A stretch of 64,000 bases of DNA, from positions 118,662-182,661 of the forward strand of contig DJYO01000031.1 in the NCBI GenBank assembly GCA_002450155.1. The letters are read 5' to 3'. The stretch comes from Mageeibacillus sp. UBA6976 (lineage in GTDB: Bacteria > Bacillota > Clostridia > Saccharofermentanales > Saccharofermentanaceae). The position numbers and the translations under genes were made by a program. Below the pieces are notes generated by a model that had not been told where the DNA came from, ran no database searches, and saw only the letters and a list, made by a program, of their open reading frames with translations. How positions within the stretch are numbered: the stretch's first letter is position 1; each line of letters opens with the position of its first letter. This document shows, piece after piece, positions 1 through 7,383 of the stretch.

Positions 1-379
1 TACGGGTACCAAAATTTCTAAGCGTGCTGCCTGTGCCGTTCTGATCCTCAAATGTCTCATAAGTCATCATGGTAACAGACGGTTCTGCCTGAAGAGCGGT
101 ATCTTCTGTTTCAGCTGATGTCGGCTTGGGCGAACCGCATGAGGCACAGAAGAATCCGAGGTTATCTGCTGTTCCGCAATTAGGGCAGATCCAGCTTTCA
201 GAATCAGAATGTCCTGCGGGAGTTACAATGGCAGATACAGTTTCTGCTGTTTCTGAAACAGACTCAGCAGCTGATTCAGCCTCAGACTCTTCTTTAACGT
301 CTTTGTTGGAACATGCAACGCCTGAGAGCATAACTGCTGTCATCAGCAATGCGATTCCCTGTTTGCAATACTTATTCAT
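1..379 (-). CDS. Zinc-ribbon lipoprotein, 3' end outside window
   Basis: The reading frame starts with ATG at 379 after a good ribosome binding site (AAGGAG) and runs off the left edge, so only the first 126 codons are visible. The N-terminus is a short lipoprotein signal ending in the lipobox SGVAC (Cys23), then an acidic Ser/Glu/Ala linker, then a zinc ribbon with two knuckles, CPNCG and CASCG. This places a rubredoxin-like zinc ribbon outside the membrane, tethered by lipid. A promoter of the form TTGTAC-16-TAGAAT lies upstream. The rest of the protein is not visible, so no function is assigned. The opposite-strand frame over 126-398 is an antisense shadow. Confidence 0.8.
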   Translation of the reverse strand, partial: MNKYCKQGIALLMTAVMLSGVACSNKDVKEESEAESAAESVSETAETVSAIVTPAGHSDSESWICPNCGTADNLGFFCASCGSPKPTSAETEDTALQAEPSVTMMTYETFEDQNGTGSTLRNFGTR

Positions 380-424
380 AGTTTCTCCTTATCTATAACA
401 AGATGATCTGTAATTCAACTCGTT

Positions 425-452
425 ATTCTACCACTTTTATTGACAGGTACAA
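425..452 (-). promoter_or_regulatory. Promoter of the zinc-ribbon lipoprotein
   Basis: On the minus strand a -35 TTGTAC (452-447) and a -10 TAGAAT (430-425) are separated by 16 bases. They sit about 45 bases upstream of the start codon at 379. Confidence 0.45.
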
Positions 453-498
453 GAAAAATCGAAAATGGTGAAGAAATGACACGAACTCTATGAAAAGA

Positions 499-544
499 TA
501 TTGAACAAATGACATATTTGCACTAGAATTGTATTGAACAAATG
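499..544 (+). repeat. 13-bp direct repeat upstream of the ATPase gene
   Basis: TATTGAACAAATG occurs at 499-511 and again at 532-544, a centre-to-centre distance of 33 bp (about three helical turns). The second copy lies just upstream of the chosen start at 566. This could be a repressor site, but no factor is known. Confidence 0.5.
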
Positions 545-565
545 CGAAGCAATAAGGCGATGTTA

Positions 566-1918
566 ATGAGGCGTTATATGTTTAGAAGAAAAGTATATGA
601 AGAACTATTGGATTGGAAAAATAACTATGCACCAAGGTATGCTGCCTTACTTGAAGGTGCAAGGCGAGTCGGTAAATCAACTGTAGCAGAAGAATTTGCT
701 AAGGTTAACTACAGATCATATATAAAGATTGATTTTGCTAACATTACTAGGGAACTTCTTGATATATTCGAGGATATAGCCGATCATCGACTGTTTTTTT
801 TGCGCTTACAGACAGTGACGGGTGTTACGCTATATCCAAGGGAATCCGTGATCATTTTTGATGAGATCCAACGTCAGCCATTGGTGAGACAGGCGATCAA
901 ATATCTGGTTGCTGATGGGACATATGACTATATAGAGACAGGATCACTCATCAGTATAAAGAAAAATGTCAAGGATATTGTTATTCCTTCCGAGGAACAT
1001 AGGATTCCTGTATATCCTATGGATTATGAGGAATTTTTGTGGGCTGTTGGAAACGATACATACTCTGTTCTTCGAGATCTCTATAAAATGGGATCTGAGG
1101 TGGGCAACGGCACTAACAGAAAGCTTATGAGGGATTTCAGGATATATATGGCCGTTGGAGGAATGCCCCAGGCTGTAGATGCCTATGTTAACGGTAAGAA
1201 TTTTACTGAGATCGATAAGATAAAACGGGAGATAATAAATCTTTATATTGATGATTTCAAGAAGATAGACAGCTCCGGGTTAATTGGAAAGATGTATGAA
1301 TCTATCCCCAGTCAGCTAGCTACAAACAAGAAGAGATATATGATCTCAAGGGCAACAGGAAAGCGAAAGACTAAGAAAGATGAGGAAAGACTGGCTGACC
1401 TTTTGGATTCAAAGACAGTAATTGCATGTTACAATACATTCAATCCCGGAATGACATTAGCTCAGACCAGAGATAATGATACTTTTAAGTTATACCTGTC
1501 TGATATTGGATTGTTTACGACAATGATATTCGAGGCATCTCCCAAAACAGATGAAAGTATATACAGCAAACTGCTTGGTGATAAGTTACCGGCCGATCTG
1601 GGTTATCTTTATGAGAATGCAGTAGCGCAAATGATCACTTCGACAAACCGGGCTTCTTACTATCACACCTGGGAAAAGAAAAACAGCACACATTATTATG
1701 AAGTTGATTTCTTGCTCCAGGACAAGACAAAGATTGTTCCCTTGGAAGTTAAGTCGTCAGCTACAAAAAAGCATGAGTCCATAGATGCTTTTTGTAAGAA
1801 ATATTCAAAACAGGTTTCACAGGCAGTACTTCTATCTCAAAAGGATGTCGGAAAGGACAATAACCTCAAATTTGTGCCGATATACATGTTGCCTTTCATA
1901 TTGGAAGATCTGTCTTAG
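566..1918 (+). CDS. AAA ATPase with C-terminal DUF4143
   Basis: A 450-aa protein of the widespread AAA_14 / DUF4143 family. Walker A is GARRVGKST (about residues 31-39) and Walker B is VIIFDE (about 95-100). The C-terminal part has the PD-(D/E)xK-like pattern of DUF4143, a VDF motif followed by PLEVKSS near residues 385-400. The ATG at 566 is preferred because AAGG lies 8 bases upstream and because the resulting N-terminus (MRRYMFRRKVYEELL) matches the usual family start; ATGs at 542 and 560 lack a correctly placed site. The family is often found as a single gene and its role is unproven. It stands alone here and is followed by a hairpin with a T-run. Confidence 0.85.
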   Translation: MRRYMFRRKVYEELLDWKNNYAPRYAALLEGARRVGKSTVAEEFAKVNYRSYIKIDFANITRELLDIFEDIADHRLFFLRLQTVTGVTLYPRESVIIFDEIQRQPLVRQAIKYLVADGTYDYIETGSLISIKKNVKDIVIPSEEHRIPVYPMDYEEFLWAVGNDTYSVLRDLYKMGSEVGNGTNRKLMRDFRIYMAVGGMPQAVDAYVNGKNFTEIDKIKREIINLYIDDFKKIDSSGLIGKMYESIPSQLATNKKRYMISRATGKRKTKKDEERLADLLDSKTVIACYNTFNPGMTLAQTRDNDTFKLYLSDIGLFTTMIFEASPKTDESIYSKLLGDKLPADLGYLYENAVAQMITSTNRASYYHTWEKKNSTHYYEVDFLLQDKTKIVPLEVKSSATKKHESIDAFCKKYSKQVSQAVLLSQKDVGKDNNLKFVPIYMLPFILEDLS

Positions 1919-1961
1919 CATTTTTATAGTTATCACATAAGCATATCCAATATACCAAAGC

Positions 1962-1995
1962 AAAGCGTCATTTCTTCAAAGAAGCGGCGCTTTTT
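1962..1995 (+). terminator. Probable terminator after the ATPase
   Basis: AAAGCG pairs with CGCTTT, with an inner CTTC/GAAG stem and a run of five T. The stem has an internal loop, so this is a moderate call. Confidence 0.45.
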
Positions 1996-2098
1996 CTATA
2001 TCTGGCAGGAAAGCTTGAGTTCAAGGATCTTCTTGGATCATTTTTCTCGTTTATAATTCTTCTGTACAAGTCTGCGTTGTTATGCAGTAAATTGCGGG

Positions 2099-2650
2099 TT
2101 ATCCTTTCGCTCCAATCTCGAAACTCAGCACCACATTCTTTTCCCCCAACATCTCCGCTAATTCCTGCTCCGTTTTACCCGTAATCCTGCCAAGCCTTGT
2201 ATATGCCCAGGAATTGGAACCATAAAACACGACAACCTGATTCCCCGAGTACAGAACGATATCTCCGGCTCTTGTAGTCGTCTGCTCATCGCTGCTCGAA
2301 ATACTCTGTCCGATAGAACCGACCTGCTCAAAACCTCCATACATGGACATATTGATCTCAAGTCCACCGGAAGCTGCCAGCTCCCTAATAGCATCAACGG
2401 ACTCATTATTCTCCCATTCAACGCTGACCTCGGTTCCATCAATCTTCATTATCAGTTCCATATTCTCTGCATCTGCCTCCTGTGTCAGATCTGTCGGTTT
2501 CTCAGGCTTACTTGTATCCGAAGTCTCCGGTTTTATCTCCGGAGCTGTTATAGCTTCCGGTGTCTTTCTTTCGCACCCTGCAAATATCAGCATAAGTGCC
2601 AGCAAAAAGACTATGCAGATCTTCGGCCAAACTTGCTTGCGCATCTTCAA
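2099..2650 (-). CDS. Lipoprotein with cyclophilin-like fold domain
   Basis: A 183-aa lipoprotein with a hydrophobic signal and lipobox IFAGC, a Thr/Pro/Glu-rich linker (about 30-60), and a globular domain (about 62-183). The domain has the look of the Cyclophil_like2 family: an IDGTEVSVEW start, a middle MSMYGGFEQVG segment, and a GDIVLYSGNQVVVFYGSNSW core. Proteins of this type are often fused to or encoded next to flavodoxin-like reductases, as here: the flavodoxin gene ends 13 bases upstream and is read in the same direction. The start is TTG at 2650 or ATG at 2644; both are within reach of GAGG. The domain is not expected to be an active prolyl isomerase, and its ligand is unknown. Confidence 0.75.
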   Translation of the reverse strand: MKMRKQVWPKICIVFLLALMLIFAGCERKTPEAITAPEIKPETSDTSKPEKPTDLTQEADAENMELIMKIDGTEVSVEWENNESVDAIRELAASGGLEINMSMYGGFEQVGSIGQSISSSDEQTTTRAGDIVLYSGNQVVVFYGSNSWAYTRLGRITGKTEQELAEMLGEKNVVLSFEIGAKG

Positions 2651-2663
2651 GACACCTCGCTCT

Positions 2664-3212
2664 TTACAGGTTTTTCCCCATTTCGTAAGCCTTGTCCATG
2701 GCTGTGTTGCCCAGCACTTCTTTTGCTTCTGTTACCCCGCCGCAAAATACACATCCGGCAAGCCTTGCTTTAGGAAAGCATTCTATCCAGCCTTCAAGAC
2801 CGCTTTTCGCTCTCTGCCAGACATACTCCTCATCTTCAGCAGCCGTCGCAATAAAGTAAACGTCACGGAATGCATAATCCGATGTAAACAGAGGATTGCC
2901 TCTGTCGAGCATAGTCTTCATCTGTCCGCTCATCTCGTAATAATAGATCGGCGTGGCAAAAACCAGGACATCCGCTTTTTCCATCTTTTGCTCGATCAGA
3001 TCCGCATCATCACGGATCACGCATCTCTTAGTTTTCTGACAAGCAAAGCAGCCTCTGCAGAACTTTATATCTTTATCCTTAAGGCTTATGATCTCTACTT
3101 CGCCTCCTGCGTCCTTTGCACCCCGGGCAAACTCATTGGCCAGAAGCTCAGAATTGCTGCCTGTACGCGGACTGGTAGATATGACCAAAACATTTTTACC
3201 CATAATCTTCAT
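2664..3212 (-). CDS. Flavodoxin-like NADPH-dependent FMN reductase
   Basis: A 182-aa flavoprotein of the FMN_red / Flavodoxin_2 type. The N-terminal phosphate-binding loop is TSPRTGSNSE (about 13-22), followed by the Cys-rich segment CRGCFACQKTKRC (about 53-65) that is typical of iron-sulfur-flavoprotein-like members, then a TPIYYYEMSGQMK segment that contacts flavin. It probably reduces small molecules using NAD(P)H and FMN in the cytoplasm. It is the first gene of a two-gene unit with the cyclophilin-fold lipoprotein. The Cys set is shorter than that of true iron-sulfur flavoproteins, so a cluster is not assured. Confidence 0.85.
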   Translation of the reverse strand: MKIMGKNVLVISTSPRTGSNSELLANEFARGAKDAGGEVEIISLKDKDIKFCRGCFACQKTKRCVIRDDADLIEQKMEKADVLVFATPIYYYEMSGQMKTMLDRGNPLFTSDYAFRDVYFIATAAEDEEYVWQRAKSGLEGWIECFPKARLAGCVFCGGVTEAKEVLGNTAMDKAYEMGKNL

Positions 3213-3290
3213 AACCTCCGGTCACTTAAGATACTCATTAAAAAAGCTTTCCATCCTATCAAAAGGAATGCTTTTCCGTTCTTTACATCT

Positions 3291-3428
3291 CTATCTTAAT
3301 CGCTTGTGGCAGTTCTCGCTAATGGTTATAATGAATATCATGATATTCTGATTCGGCATATCATAGAAAAGGCGGTGTTGTATTTCGTCCTTTGACTCCA
3401 AAACTTGAGACAAAGCTTTATACCGCAT
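3291..3428 (-). CDS. Possible 45-aa small ORF or gene remnant
   Basis: A minus-strand frame from ATG 3428 to TAG 3291 encodes 45 residues of ordinary composition, downstream of the LRR gene that ends at 3470. There is no convincing ribosome binding site and no family match that I recognise. It may be the tail of a decayed gene. Confidence 0.2.
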   Translation of the reverse strand: MRYKALSQVLESKDEIQHRLFYDMPNQNIMIFIITISENCHKRLR

Positions 3429-3469
3429 GGAATAGATATCAGGCCTTCACTCCTATTAACAGACTGATA

Positions 3470-4051
3470 CTATTCAGAATCAAAAACGAACTGAAAGTGA
3501 ATATTTGCCTTTAATAGCGCATCGTTTCCAGGATCATGCTTAAAGTAATCCGACGCTACTTCGCAAACAGGTGTTCCGGGGATCTGTTTCCCCAGTTCAA
3601 CGATCCGTTTGCCTGTATAAATCTCGATCTTCTCCCATTGCTCCATGGTGCCCTCGTAGTAGACATCCTCCAAAGAAACACAGCCGGCAAAGACGTCACG
3701 GCCGATCTTTTTCACATTCTTCGGAATGGTAAGTCTTTTAAGGTTGGTACAACCTTTGAAGGCGGCATTTGGAATGCCCCATACACCAGAGTGAAGAATA
3801 ATGTCCGTAACTTTATCATTGCCCTGGAATACCCCAGGCCTAAAACCCACGACATCAACTTCGTTTCCCCATTTGTTAATACCCTTTTTGGGGAGTTTTA
3901 TCACTTCAGATGCTGTATCACCCAGCGTTATAACATACATAGGTGCTCGTCTCATAACACCTGAGATATATGTATACGCATTGTATCCGAAGGTTAAATC
4001 CTTTGCTTCTTCGACAGTTTTTATTACTTCAATATAATCTTTACGTAACAC
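3470..4051 (-). CDS. Small leucine-rich-repeat (LRR_5 type) protein
   Basis: A 193-aa protein without a signal peptide. The middle part (about 85-135) carries LRR_5/BspA-type repeats with the phases VTDIILHSGVWGIPNAAFKGC and LKRLTIPKNVKKIGRDVFAGC (each written here at family spacing), then a VYYEGTMEQWEKI segment that often closes such solenoids. The GTG start is preceded by GGGAG about 10 bases upstream. LRR_5 proteins mediate protein contacts; a target cannot be named. It is a single gene, not part of the DUF285 protein at 49 kb, which uses another repeat class. Confidence 0.75.
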   Translation of the reverse strand: MLRKDYIEVIKTVEEAKDLTFGYNAYTYISGVMRRAPMYVITLGDTASEVIKLPKKGINKWGNEVDVVGFRPGVFQGNDKVTDIILHSGVWGIPNAAFKGCTNLKRLTIPKNVKKIGRDVFAGCVSLEDVYYEGTMEQWEKIEIYTGKRIVELGKQIPGTPVCEVASDYFKHDPGNDALLKANIHFQFVFDSE

Positions 4052-4362
4052 AGCATTGCTCTCCCTTTTGTCTCTATAATTTCATCTTACAGAGGGAGAT
4101 GCGACAAAAAGAGTACATCACTTCTATTTGTTCAGCGGACAAGAATCAAGCCACTTGATCAGATCTTCATCACATCTTATGTTGCTGAAATCAAATCATT
4201 TTTCTGGTTTCGGGAAGGATAATAGTGTAATAGATGACAGCCTCTGTATATGGTTCTACCAACATTTCGCGAAGGTCATCACTCGTTTCATATTTTCTAG
4301 TGAGGTTGATGGGAAGATTATGGTACATCAGGCAGACTAACATTTGTTCAGGAGGAATTACC

Positions 4363-5331
4363 ATGAACAAGATAGATTCAATAATCTTCTTTGACGATCT
4401 GGAGGATATGTGTAAATTTCAGTTCGAAGATATGACCTCATCTGATTACTCAAAAGCAGCTAAAAGGGGAAAGTATGAATACTGGACTTGTGAACAGTTA
4501 CTTGAACTAAAGGAAAAACACCCTGCCGAGTTTGATAAGATTCGCAGTGAGTATGTTTTAATGCATACCTTGAGGAACTATAATCTGACTTCGAATCAGA
4601 AGCAATATTTAAGCCGGATCAAGAGAATGCCGCTTGATATCAACACGGAAGAAATCAGGCGAATAACAGGGCTTATTGATGAGTGCCACGATTTCTATAG
4701 AGTGCCAAGCGATAAGTACAGATCATTTGTGAAATACTTTAAGCGCTACATTGATCTTAAACAAGCGGATATAGAAGACATCCTGCGCAATCTGCATCAC
4801 GAGGTCTTTTGTAAAGGCTGCTGCTCAACAGATGCGGATACCTGGAGAAAGACATTTCTGAAATTCGAGTTTTACAATACCGAATATAAGTTTGCCTGTG
4901 GCAGAAAACTGAGCAGGTATGGATATCCGTTAATAATTTATATTGTGATCACGGAGGATCTGCGCACAAATAATACAGACGCTTTAGTATCGTTCACAAG
5001 TTACGATTTCGAGAAGCTTATGCTATTGTATTCTTCTACCAAGAGGGTAAAGAGGGTAAAGCTGAATTATATAAAGAAGGTTGGTTCAGTTTATATTGTC
5101 AGTGTTGTGGCAAGACCATACACTCCGGAAGATCCGTTCTTCGAGTTTTTCATTTCGGAAGAAACATACAATAAAATCATGCATCTTATTGACGCTCTTA
5201 CCATTCGTTATCAGATGAAGTATCCCTTACAATATAGATGCGACGCCTATAAGACTTTTGTAATGTACAGGTCTATAGATCCGATCAACCGCGGATTGCC
5301 TATTCCAGTAGACTATTATTTTGCTAAATAG
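4363..5331 (+). CDS. Unrecognised 322-aa protein
   Basis: The start is ATG 4363, set by a strong GGAGGA site 7 bases upstream; longer in-frame extensions lack one. The protein is soluble, rich in Lys, Tyr and Phe, and has no signal peptide or membrane span. An N-terminal helical half (to about 150) with many Arg/Lys/Tyr residues is followed by a half with beta-like segments such as LIIYIVITEDL and VYIVSVVARPY. I do not recognise a family. The base composition is lower in GC than that of the genes after 13 kb, like the neighbouring accessory genes, which suggests transfer. Confidence 0.7.
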   Translation: MNKIDSIIFFDDLEDMCKFQFEDMTSSDYSKAAKRGKYEYWTCEQLLELKEKHPAEFDKIRSEYVLMHTLRNYNLTSNQKQYLSRIKRMPLDINTEEIRRITGLIDECHDFYRVPSDKYRSFVKYFKRYIDLKQADIEDILRNLHHEVFCKGCCSTDADTWRKTFLKFEFYNTEYKFACGRKLSRYGYPLIIYIVITEDLRTNNTDALVSFTSYDFEKLMLLYSSTKRVKRVKLNYIKKVGSVYIVSVVARPYTPEDPFFEFFISEETYNKIMHLIDALTIRYQMKYPLQYRCDAYKTFVMYRSIDPINRGLPIPVDYYFAK

Positions 5332-5456
5332 CCGGTATTTATTACCACAGCATACGAACACACCTTCGCAAAGCTAAGAAATACAAGGGTTTACGGCGCT
5401 AAAAAAGCGTTGGTCCATATTGGGACAGTAAAAATTTTGCTGCTATTTTAGAAAAA

Positions 5457-5738
5457 GTGGCGAGAGGCAATAAATCTAAAATAAAATCTTGCCTGATAAG
5501 TGAAATGGTAACAACATTTCTTATTTTCGTTTTAATTTGCGCAAAAACATTTTCGATTTTCGTTAGAAATCACGATAAAACATTTGGCAAATTCGTTAGG
5601 CGAGCTTATTCTGATACCATAAAGGTAAAGAAATACGAGATCGATTTCCTGTATAATGTTTTGAAATATGATGTTGCCTTAGAGGGTGTAGAAGTGCCAT
5701 GCTTACTTGGAAATCTTTATGATTTCTGCTATTTGTGA
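5457..5738 (+). CDS. Doubtful 93-aa hypothetical ORF
   Basis: A GTG-initiated frame with a hydrophobic stretch at about 18-32 and a basic middle part. No clear ribosome binding site precedes it and no family is recognised. It lies in an AT-rich gap of about 500 bases between two better genes. It could be a small membrane protein or chance. Confidence 0.25.
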   Translation: MARGNKSKIKSCLISEMVTTFLIFVLICAKTFSIFVRNHDKTFGKFVRRAYSDTIKVKKYEIDFLYNVLKYDVALEGVEVPCLLGNLYDFCYL

Positions 5739-5787
5739 TAATATTATTTTAGTTAGGGCTGGTCGTGTGACCTTGGTCCACCAAATA

Positions 5788-5814
5788 GCGGGGATATACC
5801 CCGCACTTTCTTTA
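5788..5814 (+). terminator. Hairpin GCGGGG-ATATA-CCCCGC
   Basis: A perfect 6-bp GC-rich stem (5788-5793 with 5799-5804) is followed by a T-rich but interrupted tail. It sits about 35 bases before the next gene, so it may end upstream transcription or act in that gene's leader. Confidence 0.45.
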
Positions 5815-5840
5815 TAGGGGAATATAATTGGAATCGTATT

Positions 5841-7355
5841 GTGACTATGGATTTTGATATAAAAGAGTTTGATAAATATCGTGAGAATAACTGCCTTGAG
5901 GTGAAGAAAGCCAAAGGCGGTCTTCCGCTGAGCCTGTGGGAGACATACTCAGCGTTTGCCAATACTAACGGCGGCTGTATCATTCTCGGTGTTCGGGAAA
6001 ATGACGATAAATCGTGGAGCACGACGGGGCTCAAGGATGCATCGAAATTGAAGAAGGATTTCTGGGACAGTATTCACAATAAGCAGAAGGTCAGTATATC
6101 CCTGCTAAGTGATAGAGATGTGACTGATTATGTCGTTAATGATGACGTCATCCTTGTTGTTAAGGTTCCGAAGGCCAGAAGAGAAGATAGACCTGTATAT
6201 ATCAAGGATGATATGTGGGGCGGCACTTTCAGACGGGACTGGGAAGGTGATTATCATTGCACAAAGAATGCCGTTCTTGCGATGCTGCGTGATCAGACCG
6301 AAGATACTCCTGATCAGAAGGTGCTGATGAACAGGAAGATCAAGGATCTTAATAAGGATTCCATTGCTTCATATAGGCGCAGATACGATGGCACTCATGA
6401 TAATGCTTCTTGGTCTAAGCTTACTGACGAAGAGTTTCTGGTAATGATCGGTGCTGCTTCTGATGATACGGAAGATGGAAGTATCAGACCGACAGCTGCG
6501 GGACTTCTTATGTTTGGTGAAGAACATCGGATCACTCGTGAGTTCCCCGAATTCTTTCTGGATTACAGGGAGATGCTTGATCCCAATATACGATGGACGG
6601 ATAGAATACAGAGCCAGTCCGGTGATTGGTCAGGTAACATATACGATTTCTTTTCGCGTGTATCAACAAAACTGACATTGGATCTTAAGAGACCTTTTAA
6701 GACAGACGGACTGTATCGTATCGAAGAAACACCCGTACATGAGTCCGTTAGAGAGGCATTGGTCAATTGCCTTGTAAACACTGACTATTTCCAGTCTTGG
6801 AGCGTCATCATAGAAAAGTATAATGACAGGATCGTATTTGCTAATCCGGGATCAATTCGTATTGGTAAATCGCAGATGCTCAAAGGTGGAATATCCCAGC
6901 CACGTAATAAGAATCTCCTTAAGATGTTCAATCTTATCGGAATCGGTGAACATGCCGGGAGCGGTGTTCCTGATATCTTTGATGTATGGAAAACAGAGAA
7001 GTTTGCAGATCCCGTCATCGAAGAGCGTTCAGGGCGTGATGGCGGACCGGACAGAACCACGGTTACATTGCCGTTGGTAGGTGTTGATTATGCCCTTTCT
7101 GCCGAAGGGCAAAGAAAAGGGCAAAGAAAAGGGCAAAGAAAAACGGATGATATAAATGTTCGCCGCTCAGAAGTATGTTCTATCATATCGCAATCGCCTG
7201 AAGTTACTGTAGCTATTATTGCTGAGAAGCTCGGTATATCGGACAAACAGGCAAGGGGCGATATAGATTTCTTAAGAAAGAACGGATACATTTATCGTGA
7301 GGGTTCTACCAAAAATGGTAACTGGTTCGTCAGCAAGGTTTATAAGCCTGATTGA
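5841..7355 (+). CDS. AlbA_2 / HATPase_c_4 DNA-binding regulator-like protein
   Basis: A 504-aa protein in three parts. Residues about 10-130 are an AlbA_2 (divergent AAA_4, Schlafen-like) domain with the patterns LEVKKAKGG, FANTNGGCIILGV and GGTFRR. Residues about 280-400 carry an ATPase-like HATPase_c_4 domain with REALVNCLVNTDY and GIGEHAGSGVPD. The tail (about 440-500) is a winged helix (VAIIAEKLGISDKQARGDIDFL). A run of three GQRK units, encoded by three exact 12-bp repeats at 7107-7142, links the last two. Start GTG 5841 (GGA 8 bases upstream) or ATG 5847. Such proteins are called transcriptional regulators or helicase-like; many lie in defence islands. It directly precedes the TOTE-type gene (28 bases), suggesting joint expression. 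Confidence 0.8.
   Translation: MTMDFDIKEFDKYRENNCLEVKKAKGGLPLSLWETYSAFANTNGGCIILGVRENDDKSWSTTGLKDASKLKKDFWDSIHNKQKVSISLLSDRDVTDYVVNDDVILVVKVPKARREDRPVYIKDDMWGGTFRRDWEGDYHCTKNAVLAMLRDQTEDTPDQKVLMNRKIKDLNKDSIASYRRRYDGTHDNASWSKLTDEEFLVMIGAASDDTEDGSIRPTAAGLLMFGEEHRITREFPEFFLDYREMLDPNIRWTDRIQSQSGDWSGNIYDFFSRVSTKLTLDLKRPFKTDGLYRIEETPVHESVREALVNCLVNTDYFQSWSVIIEKYNDRIVFANPGSIRIGKSQMLKGGISQPRNKNLLKMFNLIGIGEHAGSGVPDIFDVWKTEKFADPVIEERSGRDGGPDRTTVTLPLVGVDYALSAEGQRKGQRKGQRKTDDINVRRSEVCSIISQSPEVTVAIIAEKLGISDKQARGDIDFLRKNGYIYREGSTKNGNWFVSKVYKPD
7107..7142 (+). repeat. Three tandem 12-bp repeats coding for GQRK
   Basis: GGGCAAAGAAAA is present three times with no mismatch inside the 5841-7355 gene. The unit length is a multiple of three, so slippage would change linker length without a frameshift. 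Confidence 0.9.
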
Positions 7356-7383
7356 CAATATTGATTAACGCTATAGGGATACA

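Noticed and set aside
126..398. Plus-strand ORF at the left edge.
   Set aside because: It is the antisense of the zinc-ribbon lipoprotein, which has a ribosome site, signal and Cys motifs.
2343..3299. 318-codon plus-strand ORF.
   Set aside because: It is antisense to the flavodoxin and lipoprotein genes, both clear families; no ribosome site.
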